This document shows, piece after piece, positions 16,193 through 25,671 of a stretch of DNA of 64,000 nt. The number at the start of each line of letters is the position of its first letter. The first letter of the stretch is position 1. The stretch comes from Marinobacterium sp. GTDB lineage: Bacteria > Pseudomonadota > Gammaproteobacteria > Pseudomonadales > Balneatricaceae. The stretch spans positions 24,937 through 88,936 of the forward strand of contig JAOXSF010000095.1 of the NCBI GenBank assembly GCA_025800125.1. Direction: 5' to 3'. The translations under genes and the position numbers were made by a program. The notes beneath the pieces were generated by a model. The model saw nothing but the letters and a program-made list of their open reading frames with translations. It did no database searches and was not told the DNA's origin.

Positions 16193-19100
16193 CTACTGGC
16201 AGAACCGTTTCAACGCGCTCAGACTCTGCTGATAGCAGTTTACTAGCAGAGCTGGCGTGGTTGAGTCATCTGGGCTTTGTTCCAGTTGCTTACAGAGATG
16301 GTGGAGCCGTAACAGGCCAAAGTTGGCACTGGCACCGGCCAGTGTGTGAGCATGTTTTTTCAGGGCTGGGTAATTTTGCTGGCTGGCTGCCTGTTGCAGT
16401 GCATCAAGCTGTTGTTCGGCTTGTTGTTGCAGTTGTGCCAGTAGTAGACCAAAACGTTCAGGCCCCAGCAGGCGCTGATGCTGTTCCAGTAGTTCGCTGT
16501 TTAAGAGTGGTGTATCTGGCTCTACTGCTTTTGCTTCCGTTACATCTGTTTCTGTTACATCTGTTTCTGTTACATCAGCTTCTATTAGACCTGTCTCTGT
16601 TGTTCCTGTGGCTGGCTGCATATTACGACGAGCCGCTGAACGGTTATGGCTTGTTGTTGGCTCTGAAGGCGGCTTGTTCTGGCCAGCGCTGTCCTGGGGA
16701 GCATCTGTGACCAGTTGTGCAAGAAGGTTGGCTATTGCGGAGTATTGCAGCGGTTTTTCCAGTACCGCATCCAGCCCGCAGGCCAGATAATGCTGGCGCT
16801 GGCTGGCGGTAACAGCGGCGGTCAGCGCGATGACAGGGGTACTGGCACGTTGATTATTCGGGTGCTGGCGCATACGTCGTGTGGTTTCAATGCCATCCAT
16901 CTCCGGCAGGTGAATATCCATCAGCACCAGATCAAAGTTGTGGTCAGCATGCAGAGACAGGGCAGTGTAGCCATCTTCAGCAATGGTAACCTGATGGCCA
17001 TCTGCTTGTAGTAAACCCTCGGTAACTTGCTGATTAATCAGGTTGTCTTCAACCAGTAAAATATCCAGCGGTGTGGTCTGGTTGTTACAAGGTGGCTTCC
17101 CTGTATCGGCTGGAGTGCTCTCTGGTGCCTGATTACTTGGCGTGGACAGTGGGTATTCCAGCTCAAACCAGAACAGACTGCCCTGGCCCGGTTGACTGGA
17201 AAAGCCGATCTGGCCCTGTTGCAGTTCAACCAGCTGCCTGCAGATAGCCAGCCCGAGCCCGGTGCCTCCGTAACGGCGGGTAATCGAGCTGTCTGCCTGG
17301 CTGAAATGCTCAAAAATATGCTCATGGCGTGATGGCTCAATGCCGATGCCGCTGTCTTCAATTTCAGCTCGTAGCCGCATCGTGGTATGTCCGCTTGTCT
17401 CTACATCTACATCTACATCTACATCTACGTCTATATCTACATCTACGTCTATATCTACGTCTATATCTACACTTGCATCGACAGTTTCATCGTTGTCTGA
17501 TGTAAGTGTCGGGTTCTGCACCGGGGTTAATTGCAGTCTGACTGCGATATAGCCCTGCTCAGTAAATTTGACAGCGTTGGTGGCCAGGTTTTGCAGAATC
17601 TGCATCAATACACGTCGGTCACCCAGCAGTGGCTGATTGCAGTTCTGACACTGGTGTATGATCAGTTTCAGTCCTCGGGTCTGGCATTGTGGTGTCAGGT
17701 GGTTCTGTAATTGCAGCAGGCAGTCATCCAGCAGGAAGGGCTGTTGTTCCAAGGGTTGGTGACCGCCCTCAGCGCGGGTGAAATCCAGTACATCATTCAG
17801 GATTTCCAGCAATGACTGGCCTGAACGGTACAACGCATCTACTTGCTGACGCTGGTTGTCATTCAGGGGTTCTTTTTGCAGCAGTTGTGCCATACCGAGG
17901 ATTCCGTTCATCGGTGTGCGGATTTCATGGCTCATGGTTGCCAGGAAACGAGACTTGGCTTCGCTGGCTGCTTCCGCCTGTTGTCGAGCCAGTACGGCCC
18001 GCTGTCTGGCTTTCCGCTCACTGATGTCAGTCAGTGAGCCTTCGTAATATTGCAACTGTTGTTGTTCATCGAGCACGCGACGGGCAGAGATGGTGACATC
18101 TACCAGACTACCATTCTCGCGTCGCCAGCGGGTTTCAAAACCACTGACCTGATTATCGCGCAGCAATAGTCCCATAAATCGGCGCTGATCATTACGGCTA
18201 TAAAAGCACTGGCTGGCTATATCGTTGATAGTTGCAATAAACTGCGTGGGTTCTTGGTAACCCAGCAGTTGTGTCAGTGCTGGGTTGACGGCAATAAAAC
18301 GTCCTTGCGCACTGGCACGGAAAATACCTTCTACGGCATTTTCGAACAGTGAGCGGAAGGCCTGTTCCGAATGCTTCAGGCTTTGATAAAGCTTGGCATT
18401 TTCCAGCGAAATTGCCGCCTGGGCGGCCAGAATCTGTAGTGTTTCCAATCGTTCACGGGTAAAAACATCACGGCTCTGGTGGTTTTCAAGATAGAGCAGA
18501 GCACTTAATTCACCGTGATAGATAATAGGTAGACATAACTGAGAGCCATGCTGATGCTGGCGAATGTATGGGTCCTGCATAAACATTTCATGGCGGCCAG
18601 GGTCGCTGAGCACCACGGTTTCACGGGTTCGGGCACTGTAATGCAGTAAGGTAACCGGCAGGTGTTCGCTGCCATCACTCAGTGGCAGTTGTTGAAAGAA
18701 ATGTGGTTCTTCTTCAAGACTGGCTTCAGCTTCAATCTGTAACTGCTGTTGTCGGTTGAGCACCAGCAGAGCACGTGCAGCCCCGGCATTCTCCAGCGCC
18801 AGCTGCATCAACCTGCCCAGTAGCCGTTCCAGTTCGATTTCATCTGCGATGGCGTGAGATGCACGGATCACCGCAGCGGTTTCAAATGCCTGATTGTCCA
18901 GTCGGGGAGTGCTGGGGGGTGTTGTTACCGAAGGTGAGTGGTGGGTACTACGCAGCTGCGGGTACTGCTGGCTCAGGTGCTGTAAACAGGCTTCAGCCGC
19001 CAGGTGCTGGTAACAACGACGGGCGTCCTGCAGATAGGCAAGGCCGATGCCTGTTTTCTGCCAGTTCAGATAGAAATCACCGGCCCGTGTACAACTCAAC

Positions 19101-22100
19101 GCCTGCCAGAGTTTAAAACCCTGTTTATGTGCCTGCTGGATTGCCTGTTCATAGGCATCCATGGCGAGTTGTGGCTTGTGCATCACCCGTAAGAACTCTG
19201 CTTCCAGCAGTGCCAGGTGGTGTTGGTGGTTAACCGGGTTCAGGCGTGCCCAGCGGCGACAGAGGCGGCGTAGCTGGCGTACCCGTGCCAGCCGTGCTGG
19301 CTGTTGCAGAATGGGGGTGTCGGGCAGCAAGGCCAGTAGCACCAGTGCATGGATAATCTGAAACAACGGCTCGGTAAATGTACCGGCAATATAGCTCAGG
19401 TAGCGCTCTCCCTGCTGGCAATGGTGCAATGCACTTTCATACTGTGCAAACAGATAGCCCAGCAGAGCTTTGTAGTAGTGGTGCAGGCAGATTGCAGTGC
19501 GGTGATTGTTTTGCTGGTGTTCTGCCAGCATCGGTTGTTCCTTGTAGAAACGACCTTCCAGTAACCAGGGGGCCTTATTGTGGCCGCGCAGATTATCCAG
19601 CGTCTGCAATACAAAATCGGTATAGCGGGTCGATTGCTGCTGGCCGCTCTGCTCCAGCTGCTGGTAGAAACCTTCGCTCTGTTGCTGTAATTGCTGCAGG
19701 TTGTCGGTGCAGGGGAGAGCGTATTGAAACCAGGCAGCCAGGCAGTAGGCGCTCCACTCGCTATCGCCCAGACTGCGGGCGCGCTGATGAGCGTCCAGCA
19801 GAGTATTCAGTGTCTGTTGCAGTGGCTCTTTCCAGTGCTGGGCATAGGTGCTGAACAGATAAAGGGTTTGCGGGCAGCGATTGCCCCGGCCGCGTGAGTG
19901 TTTGATGTTTAATGCTTCCCGCGCCAGCTGATAACCCGTTTCAGCGTTGCGCCCCTGACTGCACAGAATGCCGCCAAACCCGGCCATTGCCCTGGGAGCT
20001 TCTTCACTCAGACCGTGGCGTAGTGTCAGTTCCAGTTGATGCGCCATCACCAGCGGGCGCAAGTCAGAGCTGGAAAACTTCACCGCTGCAAAAATTCGTC
20101 CCAGAATACCCAATGCTGCATGGATATGCTTATCGCTCAGTGGCGGTAATTGATGAATCTGGTTAATGGGTGTGCGCAGTAGCAGGGCGCGTGTTTTTAA
20201 CAGACTCAGCTGGGTATGCCAGCCGGTTGGGTGGCGGGGTAGCCGGATGCCCAGCAATGCCAGCACTGTCAATGCAATCTCCAGCGCCTGTTCAAAGCGA
20301 TTGCGCGAAACCGCTGCCTGAATACGAATTTCATAAGCGCGAACCCGATCCAGCAGCGCATGCGCCTGGCTAAGAATCTGGTCTGTCAGTTGCTCCATGA
20401 CTGTATGGTTATGGTGTAACCAGGCGCTCTGGGCGTGGCAGATATGTAGTTCCAGCGTCATTGCATAGTGTTGCTGCCAGGCGTCAGGTGGCAGTAAGTT
20501 CATGCCGGTTTCAAAATGATTGGCAGCGTTATCGAAAGCGCCAGTCTGCCAGGCGCGTTTGCCTGCATTCAGGTTAAGCTGGGCCAGTTGCAGTTTTTCT
20601 TGCGTTGTTGTCAGCAGTGTCTGAGCCTGGTTCAGGTGGTAACTCAGCTCAAAGATACGTTGTGCTTGCTCATGTTCGGTTAACTGTGCCAGTAGTTGGC
20701 GGCCAATCTGTAAATGCTGCTGAGTACGACGGGCTGCTGGAATCAGCGACCAGGCGGCACGTTGTACCCGGTCATGTACAAAGCGGTAACGACCAGGCCC
20801 CAGACTTTCGGGCTGACTGAGACGAAAGCTTTCATCCAGTGGAATCAGCAGCCCTTCTTCCAGCACCGGCCAGAGTGCAGGAGCCAGTTCTGTCGGGGTG
20901 CTGTTGTCGGTCAGTGCCAGCGTCTGCAAGTTGAATGGGCCGCTCAGGCAGGCTGCGCGTTGCAGTAATAATCTGGCCGGTTCAGGGAGTCGTTGCAAAC
21001 GGCTGACCATCAGTTCTATCACATTATCAGTGATCTGCTGTTGCTGTATTTGCTGTTCATCCCACTGCCAATGGCCACGGTGAAAGCGGATTAGTGTCTG
21101 GTCATGCAGGGTGTTCAGAAACTGGTTGAGGAAAAATGGATTACCGCGTGTTTTATGCTGGCAGATATGGGCCAGTGCTCGACAGCGGGTCGGGCTGCTA
21201 TGGAGTGTTTCTGCCAGTAGCTGGGTGATGTCCTGTGATGTCAGCGGCGGAATTTCAATATGTTGCACTGACTGATTTTGTTGCACCGTTGTCAGCCAGT
21301 GATGCAGACTGGCTGGCTGTGTTGGTGTGTGTGCTTTCTGGGTATCAGGTTCCTGACGGTAGCTGAAAACCAGTAGTAATCGGGGCAGTGTCGGGCTCCG
21401 TATCAGCTGTTGCAGTAACTGCAACGAGGCACTGTCAGCCCAGTGTATATCATCCAGAAACAGCACCAGCGGTTGATCTGGTGGGCACAGTACCTGTAAC
21501 AGACTTTCTGTCAGGCGGGCGATCTGTTGTTGTTCTTCAGAAGCGGGGAGGTCAGCCGGTTCTGGCTGTTCCCCGATAATCAGTACCAGCTCCGGCAATA
21601 GTGCCAGTAATCGCTGACCCTGATCACCCAGCTGCCTGTTCAGGCTGTCATGCCAGTGTTGTAACTGTTCTGGAGGTTCTGTCAGCAATTGTCGTATCAA
21701 TGATTGCAGCGCCTGTATCAGCCCGGAATAGGGCCGGTTACGGCGAAAGAATTCAAAGCGACCACTGCACAAACGACCATTGAGTTGATGGATCTGCTGA
21801 CGTATTTCATGGGCCAGTGCGCTTTTACCAATCCCTGCCGGGCCTGAGAGTAACAGGATTCGGGCATCAGCAGCGAAGGGCTGGCCCTGACAGAATTGCT
21901 GTAATTGATGCACGATAGCATCTCGGCCATATAGCTTTTGCGGAATAACAAAGCGACGTGACTGGTCATGTATGGCAATGCTGAAAGGGGGGACGTGCTG
22001 TTGTTGTTGCCACTGTTGCAGGCAGTGGCGAAGGTCATGACTGAGCCCGGCACTGGACTGGTAGCGCTGGCCCGCATCTTTGGCCAGTAGTTTGATAATA

Positions 22101-22840
22101 ATATCCGACAGTGGCTGAGGCAGTACCGGGTTCTGTTCAATAGGCGGGCGTGGTGCGCGGGCAATATGGTCATGAATCAGCTGTGCCGGTTCATGGCTGG
22201 TAAATGGCGGCTGGCCGGTCATCATCCGGTACAGGGTTGCGCCCAGGCCGTAATAGTCACTGCGATAGTCAATGGCGCGGTTGATACGGCCGGTCTGTTC
22301 TGGTGCCAGCCAGGGCAGGCTGTCTGCGGATAACTGCACGTTGTGCCAGCTGGCCTGTTCCCGTGGCAGGCGAGTGCTGTGGCGCAGATCAATGAAGGTA
22401 ATCAGTCCTCTGTCCGGGTCAATCAGAATGCTGTCCGGGCTGATGCGTTTATGGACAATACCGGCATCGTGTAGTCGTCCCAGCTGTTCGCTTAGGTGCA
22501 GCGCCACAGAGAGTAACTGCGGCCATTGCTGGGGGGATATATCATGTAGCCAGCGTGACAATAGTCGTCCAGGCCGGTGCTGGAACAACAGGATATTACC
22601 CTGTTCAACCACTTCACTCAGGGGGTGTAGCAAGGGTAGTGGTGGTGTTTCATTACGTGACTGTAGTTCGTTCAGTAGTGCCTTTTCATGGGCGAAACGA
22701 TGGGGCTGATCCGGGTCATCCGGGTGCTGTTGGCACACCAGTAAACGCTGGTTGTTTTCTGTCCGTTGAGCTTGAAAAAGACTGAAAGAGGGCCGCTGGC
22801 AGATCCGTTGCGTAATGCGGATTCCCGGCAGGTTGAGCAT
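16193..22840 (-). CDS. Giant hybrid kinase: STK-like pseudokinase, AAA-type ATPase, TPR-like, GAF, PAS, HisKA, HATPase, REC, Hpt
   Basis: A 2215-residue cytosolic protein without membrane segments. Residues 1-275 form a Ser/Thr-kinase-like domain in which the HRD loop reads H130-K-R132, so the catalytic Asp is missing. An AAA ATPase follows, with Walker A GPAGIGKS at 333-340 and Walker B LVLFLDDIHWAD near 458-469, then a long helical TPR-like region. After it come GAF (about 1325-1480), PAS (about 1493-1610), HisKA with His1638 ([11 protein letters not shown]), HATPase with GGTGLGLA, a receiver with Asp1975 (LMDIHLPEMDG) and Hpt with His2165 (HTLAGAS). The ATG directly follows the TGA of the regulator gene, so translation is coupled. 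It ends in the same relay layout as the kinase at 960-3353. Confidence 0.93.
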   Translation of the reverse strand: MLNLPGIRITQRICQRPSFSLFQAQRTENNQRLLVCQQHPDDPDQPHRFAHEKALLNELQSRNETPPLPLLHPLSEVVEQGNILLFQHRPGRLLSRWLHDISPQQWPQLLSVALHLSEQLGRLHDAGIVHKRISPDSILIDPDRGLITFIDLRHSTRLPREQASWHNVQLSADSLPWLAPEQTGRINRAIDYRSDYYGLGATLYRMMTGQPPFTSHEPAQLIHDHIARAPRPPIEQNPVLPQPLSDIIIKLLAKDAGQRYQSSAGLSHDLRHCLQQWQQQQHVPPFSIAIHDQSRRFVIPQKLYGRDAIVHQLQQFCQGQPFAADARILLLSGPAGIGKSALAHEIRQQIHQLNGRLCSGRFEFFRRNRPYSGLIQALQSLIRQLLTEPPEQLQHWHDSLNRQLGDQGQRLLALLPELVLIIGEQPEPADLPASEEQQQIARLTESLLQVLCPPDQPLVLFLDDIHWADSASLQLLQQLIRSPTLPRLLLVFSYRQEPDTQKAHTPTQPASLHHWLTTVQQNQSVQHIEIPPLTSQDITQLLAETLHSSPTRCRALAHICQHKTRGNPFFLNQFLNTLHDQTLIRFHRGHWQWDEQQIQQQQITDNVIELMVSRLQRLPEPARLLLQRAACLSGPFNLQTLALTDNSTPTELAPALWPVLEEGLLIPLDESFRLSQPESLGPGRYRFVHDRVQRAAWSLIPAARRTQQHLQIGRQLLAQLTEHEQAQRIFELSYHLNQAQTLLTTTQEKLQLAQLNLNAGKRAWQTGAFDNAANHFETGMNLLPPDAWQQHYAMTLELHICHAQSAWLHHNHTVMEQLTDQILSQAHALLDRVRAYEIRIQAAVSRNRFEQALEIALTVLALLGIRLPRHPTGWHTQLSLLKTRALLLRTPINQIHQLPPLSDKHIHAALGILGRIFAAVKFSSSDLRPLVMAHQLELTLRHGLSEEAPRAMAGFGGILCSQGRNAETGYQLAREALNIKHSRGRGNRCPQTLYLFSTYAQHWKEPLQQTLNTLLDAHQRARSLGDSEWSAYCLAAWFQYALPCTDNLQQLQQQSEGFYQQLEQSGQQQSTRYTDFVLQTLDNLRGHNKAPWLLEGRFYKEQPMLAEHQQNNHRTAICLHHYYKALLGYLFAQYESALHHCQQGERYLSYIAGTFTEPLFQIIHALVLLALLPDTPILQQPARLARVRQLRRLCRRWARLNPVNHQHHLALLEAEFLRVMHKPQLAMDAYEQAIQQAHKQGFKLWQALSCTRAGDFYLNWQKTGIGLAYLQDARRCYQHLAAEACLQHLSQQYPQLRSTHHSPSVTTPPSTPRLDNQAFETAAVIRASHAIADEIELERLLGRLMQLALENAGAARALLVLNRQQQLQIEAEASLEEEPHFFQQLPLSDGSEHLPVTLLHYSARTRETVVLSDPGRHEMFMQDPYIRQHQHGSQLCLPIIYHGELSALLYLENHQSRDVFTRERLETLQILAAQAAISLENAKLYQSLKHSEQAFRSLFENAVEGIFRASAQGRFIAVNPALTQLLGYQEPTQFIATINDIASQCFYSRNDQRRFMGLLLRDNQVSGFETRWRRENGSLVDVTISARRVLDEQQQLQYYEGSLTDISERKARQRAVLARQQAEAASEAKSRFLATMSHEIRTPMNGILGMAQLLQKEPLNDNQRQQVDALYRSGQSLLEILNDVLDFTRAEGGHQPLEQQPFLLDDCLLQLQNHLTPQCQTRGLKLIIHQCQNCNQPLLGDRRVLMQILQNLATNAVKFTEQGYIAVRLQLTPVQNPTLTSDNDETVDASVDIDVDIDVDVDIDVDVDVDVDVETSGHTTMRLRAEIEDSGIGIEPSRHEHIFEHFSQADSSITRRYGGTGLGLAICRQLVELQQGQIGFSSQPGQGSLFWFELEYPLSTPSNQAPESTPADTGKPPCNNQTTPLDILLVEDNLINQQVTEGLLQADGHQVTIAEDGYTALSLHADHNFDLVLMDIHLPEMDGIETTRRMRQHPNNQRASTPVIALTAAVTASQRQHYLACGLDAVLEKPLQYSAIANLLAQLVTDAPQDSAGQNKPPSEPTTSHNRSAARRNMQPATGTTETGLIEADVTETDVTETDVTEAKAVEPDTPLLNSELLEQHQRLLGPERFGLLLAQLQQQAEQQLDALQQAASQQNYPALKKHAHTLAGASANFGLLRLHHLCKQLEQSPDDSTTPALLVNCYQQSLSALKRFCQ
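16535..16609. repeat. 15-bp coding repeat in the REC-Hpt linker
   Basis: Five units of 15 bp, TTCTGTTACATCTGT and variants, from 16535 to 16609. On the coding strand they specify a T-E-T-D-V type pentapeptide repeat in the linker between the receiver and Hpt domains. Length change here would only alter the linker. Confidence 0.85.
17398..17476. repeat. Hexanucleotide microsatellite inside the HATPase domain
   Basis: About 13 copies of a 6-bp unit (ACATCT, ACGTCT, ATATCT) in frame with the kinase gene, coding for alternating Asp-Val and Asp-Ile, roughly residues 1788-1814. The tract lies between the N-box and the G1 box (DSGIGI near 1832) of the histidine-kinase ATPase domain, where normal kinases have a short loop. 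Confidence 0.9.
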
Positions 22841-23554
22841 TCAGTCCAGCTCGCCTGCAAACATGTAACCGGCACCATGGGCGGTGAGTATAAAGTGCGG
22901 GTCGGCCGGGTTATCACGCAGTTTTCGGCGTAGCCGTCCAATCAGAACATCAACGGAGCGGTCATTGGGTGTCCACTCCCGGTCATGGATGGCATCCATC
23001 AGCTGGTCCCGTGATAGCACGGTTCCGGCGGCACTGATCAACGCCTGAAACAGTTTGAATTCACCTTCAGGCAGGCGTTCGCTACGTTGGTCGGGGGCGT
23101 TCAGTAAGCGTTTACTGCTATCCAGAGTCCAGCCCTCAAAGTGCCACATAGGCTGGCGTTGCGGGTTGGCCTGCTGGCTGTCCTGTACCCGCCAGAGCAG
23201 ATTTTTTGCCCGCACCATCAACTCTCGTGGGTTAAAGGGTTTGGTGACGTAGTCGTCCGCACCCAGTTCCAGCCCGACAATGCGGTCAATCTCATCGCCG
23301 CTGCTGGTGACCAGAATGATACCCACCTTGCTGACCGCCCGTAGTTCTCGGGTCAGAGTCAGGCCGTCTTTACCTGGCAGATTAATGTCCAGCAGTACCA
23401 GTGAGATATGCTCCTGTTCCACCCGGCTGACCAGATCATCGGCGCGGTCAGTTTCACTGACCTGATACCCGGCCTGTTCCAGGTAGCTGGTCAGCAATGA
23501 GCGTGAGGCAAAGTCATCTTCAACAATCAAAATGTGAGCGTTGTCGTTGTGCAT
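22841..23554 (-). CDS. OmpR/TorR-family response regulator (second paralogue)
   Basis: A 237-residue regulator: receiver with the acidic pocket VEDD near 11-14, Asp56 in LVLLDINLPGKDG and Lys in YVTKPFNPRE, then a winged helix ending in DVLIGRLRRKLRDNP and HGAGYMFAGELD. I start at the ATG at 23554; the longer frame begins with TTG and adds 13 residues outside the family. It is the first gene of the pair with the giant hybrid kinase and is divergent from the amine dehydrogenase operon. No AraC-type regulator is present beside that operon here, so this protein is the obvious candidate for its control. Confidence 0.93.
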   Translation of the reverse strand: MHNDNAHILIVEDDFASRSLLTSYLEQAGYQVSETDRADDLVSRVEQEHISLVLLDINLPGKDGLTLTRELRAVSKVGIILVTSSGDEIDRIVGLELGADDYVTKPFNPRELMVRAKNLLWRVQDSQQANPQRQPMWHFEGWTLDSSKRLLNAPDQRSERLPEGEFKLFQALISAAGTVLSRDQLMDAIHDREWTPNDRSVDVLIGRLRRKLRDNPADPHFILTAHGAGYMFAGELD

Positions 23555-23863
23555 GGTGGTGCGGTCTCTGAAAGGGAATGTCCAGTCTAGCAAAGGGCGA
23601 ATAGCAGCAGCAAAGCTGAATTATGGCTTTCTGGTGTGGTTGCTTTTGAATATTTGTCTTTACAAAACAAAAGGTTATTTTGTTTGCCCTGATCAGCATT
23701 ACATCTGGTTACATCTGTACACAACTCGCTACAAAAGCGGAGAATCTTGTTTACAGGCAGCCCTTAGTCTGACGATGCTGGTTGCTGTGGCTCTTGAGGT
23801 GAGACTCAATACCGGTTCACAGCCACGGTAATCACCTGATCATAAAAATAAATCCATGGAGTG
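23555..23863. other. Divergent control region between the response regulator and qhnA
   Basis: About 310 nt without a gene. It contains the phased direct repeat at 23699-23733 and otherwise A/T-rich sequence (23610-23700). It must hold the promoters for both the regulator/kinase pair (minus) and the qhn operon (plus). I looked for a sigma-54 -24/-12 pair and found none with correct spacing. Confidence 0.6.
23699..23733. promoter_or_regulatory. Phased direct repeats, candidate response-regulator operator shared with the qhn operon
   Basis: TTACATCTG occurs exactly at 23699-23707 and 23709-23717, a 10-bp period, and TACA recurs at 23718 and 23730. Helical-turn direct repeats are the usual target of OmpR-family regulators. 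The site lies between the divergent regulator and qhnA genes, 145 nt from the former and 130 nt from the latter. Confidence 0.45.
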
Positions 23864-25459
23864 ATGGCCTTGAACACAAACCTGAAACGCACCCTGTCCG
23901 CTACGGGCACGCTGGCGCTGGCAGGACTGGTGGCAAGCCCGCTGTCGGCACAGACGCTTGACGGCGCGCAGTTGGTACAGGAGCGTTGTATCTCCTGTCA
24001 TACCCGTCAGGCAGATGGCACTTTGAGCCGTATTGGTGAGCAGCGTAAAACGCCGGAAGGCTGGATGACCACCATCAACCGGATGCAGCATCAACGAGGT
24101 TTGCGCCTGAGCGCTGATGAACGCCGCGCCATTATCAAGTATCTGGCGGACAGCCAGGGACTGGCCCCATCCGAAACCGCCAGTAAGCGTTACCTGCTGG
24201 AACAGACCCCGAACATAACTGATGACACACCTGGACAATACGCCGAGATGTGTGCTCGCTGTCACTCCGGTGCCCGCTTTGCGTTGCAGCGACGCAGCGA
24301 GACCGAGTGGAACCGGCTGGTGCATTTCCATATGGGGCAGTACCCGACATTGGAGTTTCATGCCCTGTCCCGCGACCGTGCCTGGTTTGAGTTAGCGGTT
24401 AATGATGTTGTACCGCAGTTGGCGCGTGACTTCCCATTGCAGACACAGGCCTGGACCGATTGGCAACAGGCTGAAAAACATAGCCCGGCTGGACGTTGGG
24501 TAGTGGCCGGATACCTGCCAGGTAAGGGGGAGTATTCTGCTGTGCTGACCTTGCAGGCGAAAGGTGATGACCGCTTTGCGTTGTTGCTGACCGGCCAGTT
24601 TGCAGATGGTTCTGTACTGGAAGGCAAAGGTGCTGCCGTACTGTATACCGGGTATGAACTGCGCGCGGGTTTGACAGTCAATGGCCAGAAAATGCGTCAG
24701 GTGCTGTCGCTGTCAGAGAATGGCCAGGAGCTGAGCGGGCGTATGTTCCCGAAAGGCGCCACCGAGATGGGGGGGGAGATCAGTGCTGCACGTAGCCAGG
24801 CAGCGGCAGTATTGGCGATCAGCCCGGCGTACATTCGTGAAGGTGAAACGCGCACGGTGACGTTGACGGGTAGTCAGTTGGATGATCGTCGTATCCGTCT
24901 GGACGGTGGTTTGAAGCTGGAGAAAGTAGTGTCCCGCAATGCGACACAGCTGGTCCTGAAGCTGAGCGCAATGGAAGGCGCAACACCAGGTATGCGTACC
25001 ATTCAGGCCGGGGCTGCTAAAACCAGGATTGCACTTTACAGCACACTGGCTCGGGTTGGTGTCGTACCTGCGAATTCCATTGCCCGTATTGGTGGTAATG
25101 GTGGCAAGCAGCCGAAGGTTAATGCAGCTTACCGTGCTGTCGGTTATGCGTTAGGAGCTGACGGTAAGGCAGGGACTGAAGATGATCTGGCGCTGGGCTA
25201 TATGCCTGCCAGCTGGAGCCTTAAACCGCTGACTGAAGCCGCTGCCCATGATCGTGATCTGGATTACGCTGGCACCATTGACGCCCGTGGTGTCTTTACA
25301 CCCGGTGACGCAGGCCTGAACCCACAACGCAAGATGTCTACCAACAATGTTGGCCACCTGGCGGTGGTTGGTACGGTGAAAACTGCCCAGCAGGATATGC
25401 AGGGCCAGGCCAGTTTGCTGGTGACTGTGCAGGATTTCGTCAAATCTGCGTTGCAGTAA
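23864..25459 (+). CDS. qhnA: Quinohemoprotein amine dehydrogenase alpha subunit (di-heme)
   Basis: The alpha subunit of periplasmic QHNDH, which passes electrons from amine oxidation at the CTQ cofactor to c-type carriers. 531 residues with a signal peptide (core TLALAGLVA, cleavage near 29). Two c-type heme motifs are present: CISCH at 42-46 and CARCH at 130-134. Downstream are the beta-rich domains typical of the family (GYLPGKGEYSAVLTLQ, then Ig-like repeats to the C-terminus). The length agrees with the family. The ATG at 23864 has GGAG very close upstream; GTG at 23861 or TTG at 23870 are possible alternatives. It is the first gene of qhnA-D-C-B. Confidence 0.95.
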   Translation: MALNTNLKRTLSATGTLALAGLVASPLSAQTLDGAQLVQERCISCHTRQADGTLSRIGEQRKTPEGWMTTINRMQHQRGLRLSADERRAIIKYLADSQGLAPSETASKRYLLEQTPNITDDTPGQYAEMCARCHSGARFALQRRSETEWNRLVHFHMGQYPTLEFHALSRDRAWFELAVNDVVPQLARDFPLQTQAWTDWQQAEKHSPAGRWVVAGYLPGKGEYSAVLTLQAKGDDRFALLLTGQFADGSVLEGKGAAVLYTGYELRAGLTVNGQKMRQVLSLSENGQELSGRMFPKGATEMGGEISAARSQAAAVLAISPAYIREGETRTVTLTGSQLDDRRIRLDGGLKLEKVVSRNATQLVLKLSAMEGATPGMRTIQAGAAKTRIALYSTLARVGVVPANSIARIGGNGGKQPKVNAAYRAVGYALGADGKAGTEDDLALGYMPASWSLKPLTEAAAHDRDLDYAGTIDARGVFTPGDAGLNPQRKMSTNNVGHLAVVGTVKTAQQDMQGQASLLVTVQDFVKSALQ

Positions 25460-25671
25460 CGGCTGTATCGGGAAGGTGCAGAGCAGTGAAGGCTCATAGT
25501 ATTTCTATGCTGTGCTCTGGCCCGGAATGATGAGTGCAATCGGAAACTGATTGCAACTCGAAACACGATAGCAATTGAAATGTGATAGCAATCTTCCGTT
25601 GTTCAGCCGGTGTGCCTGGCACTGCGGAGTGCGTTATAACCACCGCCACAATAACAATAATGAGGTAAACC

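Noticed and set aside
23620..23650. Possible sigma-54 promoter before qhnA (TGGTGTGGTTGC)
   Set aside because: GG to GC spacing is seven bases instead of ten.
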